From JBJXGV01 sp046160485 (GTDB taxonomy: Bacteria > Orphanbacterota > Orphanbacteria > JBJXGV01), in the NCBI GenBank assembly GCA_046160485.1, contig JBJXGV010000009.1, forward strand, positions 1 through 64,000: a DNA stretch of 64,000 nucleotides, written 5' to 3'. Under the pieces are notes generated by a model. It was not told the origin of the DNA and did no database searches. It was given only the letters and a program-made list of their open reading frames with translations. Shown one piece after another: positions 8,920 to 17,831 of this stretch. Within the stretch, counting starts at the first letter, position 1. Every line of letters begins with the position of its first letter. A program made the translations under genes and the position numbers.

Positions 8920-10374
8920 ATGGCTACCACACGAGACACGGTTCGCGTCCGCTTCGCTCCGAGCCCGACCGGTTTTCTCCACGTCGGCGGGCTTCGCACA
9001 GCGCTCTACAATTTTCTCTTCGCACGGAAGCACGGCGGCACGTTCATTCTTCGCATCGAGGACACGGATCGCAGTCGCTTCGTGCCCGGCGCCGTGGAGC
9101 AGCTCATCGCGATGTTGCGCTGGTCTGGACTCGATTTCGACGAGGGACCCGAAGTCGGCGGACCGTGCGGGCCGTATCTTCAGTCCGAGCGCCTGACGCT
9201 CTATCACGCCGAGGTCGCGCGGCTTCTCGCGAATGGCACGGCCTACCGCTGCTTTTGCTCGGGCGAACGGCTCGAACAGATGAAACACGCGCAGCAGCAG
9301 GCGAAGCAGCCGCCGCGCTACGACCGCACGTGCCTTCGCCTCGAAGCCGGCGAAGTCGCGTCACGCGCCGCCGCTGGCGAGCCTCACGTCGTGCGCATGC
9401 GCGTCCCCGACGGCGAGACGATCGTCGTGCATGATGACGTGCGCGGAGACGTCGCGTTCGAGGCGAGCGCTCTCGACGATCAGGTGCTCCTCAAATCCGA
9501 CGGCTTCCCGACCTATCACCTCGCGAACGTCGTCGACGACCACGCGATGAGGATCACGCACGTGATTCGCGGCGAGGAATGGCTTCCCAGCACGCCGAAA
9601 CACATTCTTCTCTATCGGTTCTTGGGCTACGAGCCGCCGCGCTTCGCGCATCTTCCGCTTCTGCTCAACCCGGACCGCTCGAAGCTGAGCAAGCGGCAAG
9701 GCGATGTCGCCGTCGAGGACTACAGAGCGAAAGGTTTCTTTCCAGAGGCGCTGATCAATTTCGTGGCGCTTTTGGGGTGGAGCACCGGCGACGAGCGCGA
9801 GGTCTTCACCCTCGGCGAACTCGTCCACGAGTTCAGCATCGAGCGCGTGAACAAGGCGGGCGCGATCTTCAATCTCGACAAGCTCCGGTGGTTCAATCAG
9901 GTCTACATCCGGAAGATGCCCGCCGAGAGGCTGCTCGCCGACCTGCGACCGGCGCTCGCGGAGCGAGGTTTCGACCGATTCCCCGACGAATATCATCTCC
10001 GCGTGATCGAACTGATGCGCGAGCGCGCAACCATCGTGCAGGATTTCGCCGCCGAGGCCGGATGGTTCTACGTCGACCCGGAGGTCTACGAGGCGGAGAC
10101 GGTGGCCAAGCGCTGGAACGCCGAGAGCGGCCCAAGGCTCGCACGCCTCCTCCCGCCGCTCGAAGCACTCCCGGTTTTCGACCACGCTTCGATCGAAGCG
10201 TGCGTGCGATCGTTCGCCGAGGCCGAAGGTGTCAAGGCCGGGGAGATCGTGCACCCGCTCCGCCTCGCCGCGAGCGGTGTGGGGCGCGGCCCGGGGCTCT
10301 ACGAGCTGCTCGAGACCCTCGGCCGCGACGTCTGCGCTCGACGGATTCGCCGCGCAATCGGCTCGCTGCCATAG
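8920..10374 (+). CDS. gltX: Glutamyl-tRNA synthetase
   Basis: 484 residues, the normal size for a bacterial GluRS. It attaches glutamate to tRNA(Glu) (and, in non-discriminating forms, tRNA(Gln)). The class I signature is PSPTGFLHVGG (HIGH element at 21-24), and the second ATP motif is KLSKR at 255-259. The start chosen is the ATG that begins MATTRDTVRVRFAPSP; the frame extends upstream into the molybdoenzyme gene but without family-like sequence. It lies 184 bases after the molybdoenzyme gene on the same strand. No adjacent gatCAB or glnS is seen, so discrimination cannot be judged. Confidence 0.97.
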   Translation: MATTRDTVRVRFAPSPTGFLHVGGLRTALYNFLFARKHGGTFILRIEDTDRSRFVPGAVEQLIAMLRWSGLDFDEGPEVGGPCGPYLQSERLTLYHAEVARLLANGTAYRCFCSGERLEQMKHAQQQAKQPPRYDRTCLRLEAGEVASRAAAGEPHVVRMRVPDGETIVVHDDVRGDVAFEASALDDQVLLKSDGFPTYHLANVVDDHAMRITHVIRGEEWLPSTPKHILLYRFLGYEPPRFAHLPLLLNPDRSKLSKRQGDVAVEDYRAKGFFPEALINFVALLGWSTGDEREVFTLGELVHEFSIERVNKAGAIFNLDKLRWFNQVYIRKMPAERLLADLRPALAERGFDRFPDEYHLRVIELMRERATIVQDFAAEAGWFYVDPEVYEAETVAKRWNAESGPRLARLLPPLEALPVFDHASIEACVRSFAEAEGVKAGEIVHPLRLAASGVGRGPGLYELLETLGRDVCARRIRRAIGSLP

Positions 10375-10771
10375 GGTTACCGAGTCCCCAGGTAGTGCAG
10401 CGCGCCACCCGCGCCTCGGCGAGTCGAACGCGTGCCTTGATAGCGACTTACCTGTTTGACCTCTGAAACTTGTTTGCGGGGTCTCCTGCGTCGATTTTTC
10501 CGTTTACACGCACGCGCGCCCTATGGTATAACTTGCCCTGCTTTTTCGGGGCAGTGTCACTTCTGAAGTCGCGATTCACCGCCGACAACAGAACAAGCCC
10601 CGAGCCAATGTTCAAAATTTGTCCGTTGTTCATGGGTCCAAGCACGACAGAGCTAGGTCAGGTTTCGCTCGAAGGAAAGGAGGTCTTGCCACAGGGAACA
10701 AGGGCATACTGCCCGAGGTTGGAATTCGCATCTTTCAACTGTCTTTCATCCCACGCAGGAGGTTCGACGCA
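10375..10771 (+). promoter_or_regulatory. 397-base intergenic region with a promoter and long leader
   Basis: No credible gene. A near-consensus sigma-70 promoter is visible: TTTACA at 10503-10508, 18-base spacer, TATAAC at 10527-10532. It is followed directly by a short hairpin (TGCCC at 10534 pairing with GGGCA near 10553). The leader to the next start codon is then about 230 bases, long for a bacterial gene, and less GC-rich than the surroundings. A perfect Shine-Dalgarno AGGAGG sits at 10757-10762. I could not match the leader to a known riboswitch. Confidence 0.6.
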
Positions 10772-11842
10772 ATGAAGAAATTGTGTACCGTGTTGACAGC
10801 GGTTCTTGTTCTTGCTCTTTCCGTCTCCGCGTTCGCCAGCCAGTTCTCGAATAACATCCAGGACATCATCAACGACAAGAACGCAAGCCTCTCCGGCAAC
10901 ACGTCGAATCCGCCCGAAGTTGCGGTCGGTGGCGAGACGATTGGCTCCGCGGTCGCGATCGGCGTCCCGGGTGCCAGCAGCGGCACCACCTGTGACAACG
11001 CCGATGACTACGATGAGATTTGCCCGTTCTCCGGTTCGACGTCGGGCGACGAAGTCTACAGCGTGTCGGGCGTTTCCGGTCAGGTCACGTTCGATATCTG
11101 CAACTCGAACTACGACACGAAGATCTACGTTTATGAGAACGCCGCCGGCAACCTCGTTGCCTGCAACGACGACGCCTGCAACGATCCTACGGGCAATCCG
11201 TTCCGCTCGATCGTCTCCTGCGTCAACCTCAATGCGAACAGCACGTACTACGTCGTCATCGACGGTTACTTCGGCGACTGCGGTAACTACAACCTCAGCG
11301 TGTACAACGGCGTCGGTTGCCCGGCAGTTTGCGATCCCGAGAATTGCCCGCCGAACGCGCAGCTCGAGGGTGAGCCCGTTTGCGGTCCGAACTACGTGGA
11401 CTCGTACAACGGTGGTTGCAACTCCGTTCCGCCTGCCTACACGGCCCTCAACAACGACGGCTGCACCACGGTTTGCGGCTCGGGTGGTACCTACTCGTTC
11501 AACGGCCTTAGCTACCGCGACACCGACTGGTACTCGCTTACGTTGCCGGTTGCTTGCGTCGTGACCGCGGAACTTTGCGCTTCGTTCGAGTCGCTCCTCT
11601 ACCTCCTCGACGGTACCTGTGGTCCCAACATCCTCGCCGGCCCGGCCTTCGGTACGCCTGGTTCGTCGGTTTCGTTGTCGGTCAACGCTTCCGGTACGGT
11701 CGTGATCTTCGTCGCGACGAGCTCGTTTGGTGGCGTTCCCTGCGGCTCCCCCTACACCCTTTCGGTGGACACCGGCAGCTGCTGCCAGGTCAATGCCAAC
11801 GAGAGCAAGACGTGGGGCGGTATCAAGGGTCTCTACCGCTAG
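10772..11842 (+). CDS. Cys-rich secreted protein with pre-peptidase-like domains
   Basis: 356 residues. A Sec signal peptide (MKKLCTVLTAVLVLALSVSAFA) is followed by a mature, acidic, Asn/Gly/Cys-rich protein with about 25 cysteines. Two segments (about residues 45-175 and 205-350) have the look of bacterial pre-peptidase C-terminal beta-sandwich domains: each has a hydrophobic strand, then TKIYVYEN or ESLLYLLDG, then a YYVVIDG or VVIFVAT strand and a final YNLSV or YTLSV strand. The start is the ATG with AGGAGG nine bases upstream; the longer upstream frame is not supported. Strong promoter, perfect ribosome site and a following hairpin suggest an abundant surface or extracellular protein. 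No catalytic motif seen. Confidence 0.85.
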   Translation: MKKLCTVLTAVLVLALSVSAFASQFSNNIQDIINDKNASLSGNTSNPPEVAVGGETIGSAVAIGVPGASSGTTCDNADDYDEICPFSGSTSGDEVYSVSGVSGQVTFDICNSNYDTKIYVYENAAGNLVACNDDACNDPTGNPFRSIVSCVNLNANSTYYVVIDGYFGDCGNYNLSVYNGVGCPAVCDPENCPPNAQLEGEPVCGPNYVDSYNGGCNSVPPAYTALNNDGCTTVCGSGGTYSFNGLSYRDTDWYSLTLPVACVVTAELCASFESLLYLLDGTCGPNILAGPAFGTPGSSVSLSVNASGTVVIFVATSSFGGVPCGSPYTLSVDTGSCCQVNANESKTWGGIKGLYR

Positions 11843-11882
11843 TCCAAGCTCTTCAGAACCTCGGATTCTCGAGGCTCACAGA

Positions 11883-11908
11883 AACGGGCGCCGGCAACGG
11901 CGCCCGTT
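11883..11908 (+). terminator. Perfect hairpin after the Cys-rich protein gene
   Basis: Two 11-base arms (AACGGGCGCCG and its complement) around a GCAA loop, 40 bases after the stop codon. The following sequence is only weakly T-rich (CTGCGTTTGTG), so it may act as an mRNA 3' stabiliser as much as an intrinsic terminator. Confidence 0.65.
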
Positions 11909-12000
11909 CTGCGTTTGTGTCGCGAGAATGGAACTCAATGGGACGAAGCGGCGCACGGCTCGGCGCAGCGAGGCACCGGCCATTGACGCGCGAACGCGAG

Positions 12001-13224
12001 CTAGCGGGGCGCCAGCTCGTCGGCGAGAAGTCGAAGGAAGAGCCCGACGTCGGTCACGATCCCGATCGCCTGCGCGGACCCGCGGTCCGCGAGCTTCGTC
12101 ACGACTGCCGGATTGATGTCGACGCACACCGTCTTCACCCACGACGGGAGCATGTTCCCGACGCCGATTCCGTGCAGCATCGTCGAGAGGATAAGCGCCA
12201 TCTCGGCGCCGACGATCTGCGCCGCCGTCTTCTCCTGCGCTTCGATTAAGTTCATCAGCACGTCGGGAAGCGGACCGTCGTCGCGAATGCTGCCGGCGAG
12301 AACGTACGGTACGCCCGCCTTCACGCATTCGTAGAGAATCCCGCTCGGAAGCGCGCCACTCTCGACCGCCGCTCTGAGCGACCCAGCCTTGTTGATGTGG
12401 TTGATCGCGCGCATGTGGTTCATGTGTCCCTCGTGCGCCGGGATCCCTGTCCTGAGGTCGACGCCGAGCGACGTGCCGAACACGGCGTACTCGACGTCAT
12501 GCACCGCGACCGCGTTGCCCGCCAAGAGCGAGTGCACGAATCCGGCGTGGATCAGCCGCCCGAGGTGTTCGCCGCCGCCCGTATGGACGACGACCGGACC
12601 GGCAACGACGACGACCTTCCCGCCGCGCGCGCGAATCTCGCGCATCTCGTTCGCGATCGCGACGACCATGCGCTCCACGCGCCGCTCACTCGAGACGTCG
12701 TTCGCCATGAAGACGAAGTCCTGCGCCTCGCGGGCCTTGAAGTGGGGGTGCACACGAACTCCCGTACCGCCGCACACGACGAGGTCGCCCTTCTTGATGT
12801 CGCGCAGCTTCACGCAACGGGCGCGCGGCGCCGCGGGATCGACGACGAGGCACGCGTCCATCCGCTGATTCTCGACCGGGATCCACCCCGATTCGACGCG
12901 AACTTCGCTGCGGTGGTTCGTGGTCGAGTAGAAATCGTCAGGGACCGTGCGGTCGCCCGCGCTCGGCTTGAGCGTGACGGGGGCGTCGCCTTGAATCTGG
13001 CAGCCGAGCGACACCAGCTCCGCGACGATTTCGTCGAGCGCAGCGGTCGCGGCGGTCACGGTGAAGCTGACCGTCGAAAAATCCTGCACCGTCTTTCCAA
13101 TATCGAACACGCGCAGTTCGTAGCGACCGCCGTTCTCGACGATCAGGTTCAGGTAGCGCGACATGAGCCCAGAGTCGATCAGGTGGCCCGTCGCGGAAAG
13201 TTCCGCCGAGCGTTCTTGCGACAC
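12001..13224 (-). CDS. Ornithine cyclodeaminase of the LOR/SDH-domain family
   Basis: 407 residues, resembling the TIGR00300 family. An N-terminal LOR/SDH region (residues 1-120, starting GHLIDSGLMSRYLNLI) is joined to a nucleotide-binding C-terminal region with GGKVVVVAGPVVVHTGGG and a terminal VCVDINPAVVTKLADRGS stretch. Archaeal members of this family convert ornithine to proline and ammonia, and the same domain occurs in cyanobacterial arginine-degrading ArgZ/AgrE. I infer the same reaction here. The start is a GTG with an AAGGGG-type ribosome site upstream. No other proline or arginine gene is adjacent. It lies 84 bases beyond the OmpA-family gene, separated by a hairpin. Confidence 0.75.
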   Translation of the reverse strand: MSQERSAELSATGHLIDSGLMSRYLNLIVENGGRYELRVFDIGKTVQDFSTVSFTVTAATAALDEIVAELVSLGCQIQGDAPVTLKPSAGDRTVPDDFYSTTNHRSEVRVESGWIPVENQRMDACLVVDPAAPRARCVKLRDIKKGDLVVCGGTGVRVHPHFKAREAQDFVFMANDVSSERRVERMVVAIANEMREIRARGGKVVVVAGPVVVHTGGGEHLGRLIHAGFVHSLLAGNAVAVHDVEYAVFGTSLGVDLRTGIPAHEGHMNHMRAINHINKAGSLRAAVESGALPSGILYECVKAGVPYVLAGSIRDDGPLPDVLMNLIEAQEKTAAQIVGAEMALILSTMLHGIGVGNMLPSWVKTVCVDINPAVVTKLADRGSAQAIGIVTDVGLFLRLLADELAPR

Positions 13225-13244
13225 GGTTTTCCCCTTCTGCGCAA

Positions 13245-13271
13245 CGAGGCCGCGTGAATCACGCGACCTCG
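13245..13271 (-). terminator. Hairpin between the OmpA-like and cyclodeaminase genes
   Basis: Arms CGAGG-C-CGCGTGA and TCACGCG-A-CCTCG pair with one mismatch and a very small loop. It lies just after the OmpA-family stop on the minus strand. No T-run follows, so termination is plausible but not proven. Confidence 0.45.
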
Positions 13272-13308
13272 GCGAGTTGAATCCGTTGGTACGGCCTGTT
13301 CGGTTCGC

Positions 13309-13986
13309 TTAGCCCTTCTTGTCGGCCTCTGCGGCGCGCTCCTTCAGTTCCGCGTTCGGCTTGATCTTCACCTCGACGCGCCGGTTCTGAGCGCGGCCAT
13401 CGGCCGTGTCGTTCGACGCGATCGGCGCCACCTCGCCGTAGCCCTTCGTGTCGAGCCGGGCCGACGCGACACCCGCGCCCAGCAGGAACGACTTCACCGA
13501 CGCCGCGCGCTGCTCGGAGAGCGTCTGGTTGTAGCCGTCGCTGCCCTGGCTATCCGTGTGCCCCTCGATGACGAGGTCCGTATCCGGGTACTCGGTGAGG
13601 ACCGACGCAACCTTCGCCAAACTCGCCTTCGACTGTTCTTTGAGATCCGACTTGTTCGTATCGAAAAGGATCGCGCTCTCGAACGTCAGCTTGAGGTTCT
13701 CGCCGTCGCGCTCGACCGTCGCGCCTTCGACCGTCTGAAGCTTCTTCTCCTGCTCGTCCATGTAGTGGCCGATCAGCCCGCCCGCGACCGCGCCGACGCC
13801 CGCGCCGATCGCCGCGCCCTTCTTGCCGCCGACTGCCGCGCCTGCGCCCGCGCCCGCGAGGCCGCCGATGACGCCGCCCTTGACGGTCTTGCTCGCCGCG
13901 CACCCGGTCACGAGAACCGGCGCAACCAGCGCCACCGCGAGGGAAACAGATACAAAACTTCTCATAAGGCGATTTCTCGGATTCAT
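13309..13986 (-). CDS. OmpA-family lipoprotein with glycine zipper
   Basis: 225 residues. A lipoprotein signal ends in a lipobox VTGC (Cys29). Next come a glycine-zipper segment (GGVIGGLAGAGAGAAVGG onward, about 37-75) and an OmpA/MotB peptidoglycan-binding domain (residues about 95-213) with FDTNKSDLK, EGHTDSQGSDGYNQTLSEQRA and NRRVEVKI. It should be anchored in the outer membrane and bind peptidoglycan non-covalently, like E. coli YiaD. A GGAGG ribosome site precedes the ATG. It follows the neighbouring lipoprotein gene by 60 bases, so the two may be co-transcribed. Confidence 0.93.
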   Translation of the reverse strand: MNPRNRLMRSFVSVSLAVALVAPVLVTGCAASKTVKGGVIGGLAGAGAGAAVGGKKGAAIGAGVGAVAGGLIGHYMDEQEKKLQTVEGATVERDGENLKLTFESAILFDTNKSDLKEQSKASLAKVASVLTEYPDTDLVIEGHTDSQGSDGYNQTLSEQRAASVKSFLLGAGVASARLDTKGYGEVAPIASNDTADGRAQNRRVEVKIKPNAELKERAAEADKKG

Positions 13987-14046
13987 GATCTCTTCCTCCT
14001 TCTTGCTACACGGGGCGGCATTGTGCCCCGGCGATGGTTGCGATGG

Positions 14047-14703
14047 CTACTGACTGTCCTTGAGGAAAATCTGCAGCGGCTCCGTTCCGGTGTGTTCCTT
14101 CACATAGAGCGGAAACGGGTACTGCGGCGACAGAACGACCTCGAGCTCGGGCGTCGCGTTCTTGCCGGCCTTGATCGTGAGGCGCTGCCCCTTGATCCCG
14201 GCGATCTCTTCTTCGCGGTCGCACGAGTACGTGAAGAGCGCCCTGCCGCCCTCCATCGCGACGCCGTTGTAGGTCTGGCCGACCTCGAACGTTGTCCGGT
14301 TGCCGATGATGCTGCGGATCGGGCCCATAAGGAGGTAATTCTTGATCTTCTCGCCGCGGATCGTGTCGGCGGCTTTGTCGCTCGAAGCGTCCGTACGGAA
14401 GCCGTCGCTCTCGCTCTCGATGACCGTCGGGGCGCCGTCTTGCACGACGTACGCCATGCGGTAGGTGCCGTCGCCTGTCTTGTCGCCCGCCGTCCACGTG
14501 ACGCCGTAGCTGGCGTGGCGCGTGTTCTTCGGGTCACCGCCGCTCGGCATGGCCGCCTCGCCGCTGTCTTTCTTGCTGGCGCGAGCCTTGCCCTTGCCCG
14601 ACGACGCGCAGCCGGACGCAACGACGAGCGCGAAAATCGCAATGAGCGAGAAGATGGTGAGGGCGCGAGCGCGGGACGCGCAACGGGTTCGTGTCCGGGT
14701 CAT
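14047..14703 (-). CDS. Lipoprotein of unknown function
   Basis: 218 residues from the ATG that has AAGGAGG six bases upstream; an earlier in-frame ATG (14733) lacks such a site. The N-terminus is a basic stretch followed by a hydrophobic segment ending in a lipobox VASGC. Then comes a Lys/Ser-rich linker and a globular, beta-rich domain without a motif I recognise (TFEVGQTYNG, ALFTYSCDREEE). It is probably an outer-membrane or periplasmic lipoprotein. A good promoter lies about 90 bases upstream, and the OmpA-family lipoprotein gene follows, suggesting a two-gene envelope unit. Confidence 0.8.
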   Translation of the reverse strand: MTRTRTRCASRARALTIFSLIAIFALVVASGCASSGKGKARASKKDSGEAAMPSGGDPKNTRHASYGVTWTAGDKTGDGTYRMAYVVQDGAPTVIESESDGFRTDASSDKAADTIRGEKIKNYLLMGPIRSIIGNRTTFEVGQTYNGVAMEGGRALFTYSCDREEEIAGIKGQRLTIKAGKNATPELEVVLSPQYPFPLYVKEHTGTEPLQIFLKDSQ

Positions 14704-14797
14704 GGCCAACCTCCTTGTTATGAATCCTCTCATCGCAGCCGGGGCGATTCGCTGGCAGCGACAGTTTTCACGAGCGATGTGTTTTTAGAACGGGCGC

Positions 14798-14825
14798 ATT
14801 ATAACGCACGCGTGCCGGGAGGCAA
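14798..14825 (-). promoter_or_regulatory. Sigma-70-type promoter for the lipoprotein pair
   Basis: On the minus strand: TTGCCT (14825-14820), 16-base spacer, perfect TATAAT (14803-14798). It is placed about 95 bases before the lipoprotein start at 14703, in a locally AT-richer patch of an otherwise GC-rich region. Confidence 0.6.
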
Positions 14826-14853
14826 AGGTCTCGGGGCGGAGTGCTGGCGCGGG

Positions 14854-15933
14854 TCAGACGCTGAAACGGAAGTGCGCGATATCGCCGTCCTCGACGACGT
14901 ACTCCTTGCCCTCGAGCCGGAGCTGTCCCTTCTCCTTGAGGCCTTTCATGCCGCCGAGCGCGATCACGTCCTCGTAGCGCGCGACCTCGGCGCGGATGAA
15001 GCCGCGTTCGATGTCCGAGTGGATCTTGCCGGCCGCGTTCACGGCGCTCGTGCCGCGGCGAATCGTCCAGGCGCGGACCTCGTCGGGGCCGACCGTGAAG
15101 AATGAGATCAGGTCGAGCGTTTCGTAGGCGCGGCGGATGAAGCGCGCGCGGCCGCTCTCGGCGACGCCGATGTCGGCGAGGAACGCGGCCTGCTCGGCCT
15201 CGGGCAACTCGGAGATCTCGGCCTCGATGCCGACCTGAAGCTCGATGGCCGGGACGCCGCGCTTCGCGGCGGCGGCGGCGAGGGCGTCGGCGGCCGCGCG
15301 CCCTTCGGCGCCGTCGCCCGCGTTCGCGACCACGAGCACCGCCTTCTCGCTCATGAACCGGAAGCCCGCGACCGTGCGCGCGTCTTCGACCGGCAGCGCG
15401 AGGCTCCGCACGGTCTGCTCCGCCTCGAGCGCCTCGCGAATCTTCTCGAGCACCGCTTCCTCTTTCTTCAGGCGCGGATCGTTCTTCGCTTCCTTCACGA
15501 GCCGCTCTAGCCGCCGCGAAACGAGGTCGAGGTCGGCGAAAATCAGCTCGGTCAGCAGTTCGTCGAGGTCGCGCGCCGGGTCGACCTTCTCGTGCGGATG
15601 CGGGACCGCCGGGTCGATGAACGCGCGCACGACGAGCGCGAGCGCATCGGTGTCGCGCAGCGCCTTGAACGAGTCGGCCGTCTGGTTGCGCCGCGACGAC
15701 GGATCGCCCGCAAGCCCTGCCATGTCGACGAACGCGATCTCCGCGTACGTCGTCTTCTTCGGCTGAAAGATGCCCACGAGCTGATCGATGCGCGGATCCG
15801 GCACCTTGATTACCGCCAGGTGCGTTTCGGCCTTCCCTGATGCGAAACCGCCAGTTTCCGCCTTCGATAGCGTGAGCAGATTAAAGAGCGAGGTCTTTCC
15901 CGACGCGGGAAGACCGAGGAGTCCGACGCGCAC
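14854..15933 (-). CDS. ychF: YchF/OLA1-family translation-associated ATPase
   Basis: 359 residues, matching the usual YchF length. The P-loop is GLPASGKTS at 6-14 (family consensus GLPNVGKS, so Ala-Ser replace Asn-Val). A DMAGLAG switch, a coiled-coil arm with the LVKEAKNDPRL region, and a C-terminal TGS/DUF933 domain ending FFTVGPDEVRAWTIRRGT...IHSDIERGFIRAEV follow. YchF binds ATP rather than GTP, associates with ribosomes and is linked to stress responses. Start is GTG with a GGAGG site six bases before. The altered P-loop is unusual but keeps Gly-Lys-Thr. Confidence 0.92.
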   Translation of the reverse strand: MRVGLLGLPASGKTSLFNLLTLSKAETGGFASGKAETHLAVIKVPDPRIDQLVGIFQPKKTTYAEIAFVDMAGLAGDPSSRRNQTADSFKALRDTDALALVVRAFIDPAVPHPHEKVDPARDLDELLTELIFADLDLVSRRLERLVKEAKNDPRLKKEEAVLEKIREALEAEQTVRSLALPVEDARTVAGFRFMSEKAVLVVANAGDGAEGRAAADALAAAAAKRGVPAIELQVGIEAEISELPEAEQAAFLADIGVAESGRARFIRRAYETLDLISFFTVGPDEVRAWTIRRGTSAVNAAGKIHSDIERGFIRAEVARYEDVIALGGMKGLKEKGQLRLEGKEYVVEDGDIAHFRFSV

Positions 15934-15985
15934 AATGCCTCCGGTTCAATCGATTGAGGGTTTTGGAATGCCGTTCGTTACGCGG

Positions 15986-16492
15986 TTAGTTGCGAAGCGC
16001 CACCGAGGTTTCGACCTGCACGAGGTTGCCGCGCTCATCGTCCGTCGCGTACCGGTAGATGAACGACCGCGGCAGATCGGGGTCGATCTTGAACTTCACG
16101 TAGTAGAGCCGCATGAGGTTCACGCGCTCTCCGTTTGCGTTCACCAGCGTCTTCTCCGCGTCGTCCCACTCGATGCGCCCGACCACGACGCCGTCCCGGT
16201 CCAACACCGCGACGCCGTCTCCGGAATCCGCCGGCACGACCTGATTGGGCACGTTGTAGATCTGATAGCTCGACCCGGTGCGCACGAGGCGGCTGATGCT
16301 CGACGCCAGGAGTGTCGACTCCTGCTGCGCGGTGAGCTTCTTCACGCCATGCTGGAAGCTGTTCTGCACCGTCAAGAAAACGAGCCCCGCTCCGTAAACT
16401 ACCACGAAGCCGAGCGCGCTCGCGATGATCAGTTCGATCAGCGTGAGGCCGCGTTCGTTCCTAGAACGGGTTCGACGTATCCCAGGTCTCAT
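15986..16492 (-). CDS. PilW-like minor pilin
   Basis: 168 residues. A short basic leader ends in Gly, followed by LTLIELIIASALGFVVV, the class III prepilin signal with Glu5, so PilD should cleave after Gly15. The rest is a beta-rich globular domain with VLDRDGVVVGRIEWD. It is the last gene of the minor pilin set and its first 32 bases overlap the end of the PilX-like gene. Minor pilins of this set prime pilus assembly at the inner membrane. Confidence 0.85.
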   Translation of the reverse strand: MRPGIRRTRSRNERGLTLIELIIASALGFVVVYGAGLVFLTVQNSFQHGVKKLTAQQESTLLASSISRLVRTGSSYQIYNVPNQVVPADSGDGVAVLDRDGVVVGRIEWDDAEKTLVNANGERVNLMRLYYVKFKIDPDLPRSFIYRYATDDERGNLVQVETSVALRN

Positions 16493-17828
16493 CCCAGCGA
16501 ACCTCTTCGTAGACGCCTGTGAGAGGGAACTCCGGCGGCTTGCGGCCGGTGACGCGCGGGTCGTAGTGGTAGTCCTTCTGGTAGCCGGAGGTGATCCCGC
16601 CGCCCGCGCCGCCCGCCAACCCGACGGCCCCGCGCCGCTCCTGAATCAGCCCGCCCCAGATCGTGAGCGATCCGCGCAACACGCCGTTGTTGTACTGCTC
16701 CGCGGTGATCGAGGTGTTGAGCGCCATGAGGACGGCGTTCACCTTCAAGTTGTCCGTGCGCGGCACATCGTAGTTGAAGATGATGTTGTCCTCGGCGACG
16801 AGGCCCATCATGTCGTTGCAGCCGGGGAGCGGCGTCGCCGCCGCATCGCTTGCGGCATACGTGAGATCGTCAATGAGCGTGATGTCGCTGCTCGAGGAGA
16901 TCGTCAGCTCGCCGTCGAGGACACCCCAGACGTTCGCGTCGCCGTCGACGTAGACGACGCGCGGGTCGAGCGCGGCGATCTCGAGCGAGTCCCATGCGCC
17001 GCCGCCGTTGGGCTGATAACGGAGCCAGCCGAGGCGCGGCGTCCCCGCCGGCTGGTTGCCCGTGTAGCCGACTTCGATCGTGTGGCCGCCCGCGAGGAAG
17101 CGCCCGCCGCCCTGCGCCGCGGCGCGGAGGTCGCCCGTGCTTTCCGGCAGCGGAATGACGTCCGAGTTGAGCCGGAATCCTTCGGCGAACGTCGGGTTAT
17201 TCGAGCCGACGGGCCATCCGTCCGCATCGTAGACGTTGTAGTTCGGCGAACCGATCATGCGGTCCGACGCGGATGTGACCTCGCCAAGGAAGACCGGGCT
17301 GCCGAGAATGTGAAGCCTTCCGTTCGAGTGGAGCCGCCCCTCGACGACGTTGCCCGTCGCGAACCAAATGATCTGTCCGCCCACGCCGATCTCGTCGTTC
17401 GTGAAGTAGGCGTACGTCGCGAACGACGTCATGCGGATGCGCTGCCGTATGCGCCGCTCGTGGCCCTGGTACTCGCCGACCGACTCGATGAGGAACGCCT
17501 TCTCAGCCGCGAAGTTCAGGGTCGTGTCGACGAGAACTTGCACGCTGTACGTGCCGCCGTTGGGCCCGGTCTGGTTCGCGTAGATCGATCGATCCGATCC
17601 GGGCGGCGTGGATTGCCTCGTCATCCAGTCGATCGCGCGCTCCTTGCCGGCCTCCGCGAGCCAGAACGCGCGCTGCGAGTCGGTCTGCGCTTCCGTCGCG
17701 CGCACCTCGTACCCCGCCATCACGAGGAACGCCGTGCCGACGATGCCCATCACGAACAAAACGATGATCGCGCCGGCAAGTGCGTAGCCGGCGGTGGATT
17801 GGCGGAGACCTCGGGTCTTCTGCTTCAT
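16461..17828 (-). CDS. PilX-like pilus assembly protein with DUF4900-type domain
   Basis: 455 residues, unusually long for PilX. The N-terminal segment (AGYALAGAIIVLFVMGIVGTAFLVMAGYE) is a PilX-type hydrophobic helix, followed by RAFWLAEAGKERAI, the conserved PilX_N signature. The large C-terminal part includes EGRLHSNGRLHILGSPVF and EDNIIFNYD, patterns seen in DUF4900-type extensions where a beta-helix-like fold is likely. It starts four bases after the PilV-like gene stop and overlaps the PilW-like gene. The extension suggests an adhesin-like tip function, which is inference. Confidence 0.82.
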   Translation of the reverse strand: MKQKTRGLRQSTAGYALAGAIIVLFVMGIVGTAFLVMAGYEVRATEAQTDSQRAFWLAEAGKERAIDWMTRQSTPPGSDRSIYANQTGPNGGTYSVQVLVDTTLNFAAEKAFLIESVGEYQGHERRIRQRIRMTSFATYAYFTNDEIGVGGQIIWFATGNVVEGRLHSNGRLHILGSPVFLGEVTSASDRMIGSPNYNVYDADGWPVGSNNPTFAEGFRLNSDVIPLPESTGDLRAAAQGGGRFLAGGHTIEVGYTGNQPAGTPRLGWLRYQPNGGGAWDSLEIAALDPRVVYVDGDANVWGVLDGELTISSSSDITLIDDLTYAASDAAATPLPGCNDMMGLVAEDNIIFNYDVPRTDNLKVNAVLMALNTSITAEQYNNGVLRGSLTIWGGLIQERRGAVGLAGGAGGGITSGYQKDYHYDPRVTGRKPPEFPLTGVYEEVRWDETWDTSNPF

Positions 17829-17831
17829 CTG

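Noticed and set aside
10540..10770. Cyclic-di-GMP (GEMM) riboswitch in the leader, suggested by CACAGGGAAC and a GGTTACCGA stretch at 10376
   Set aside because: The two segments are in the wrong order and far apart, and the GCAAAGCC block is missing.
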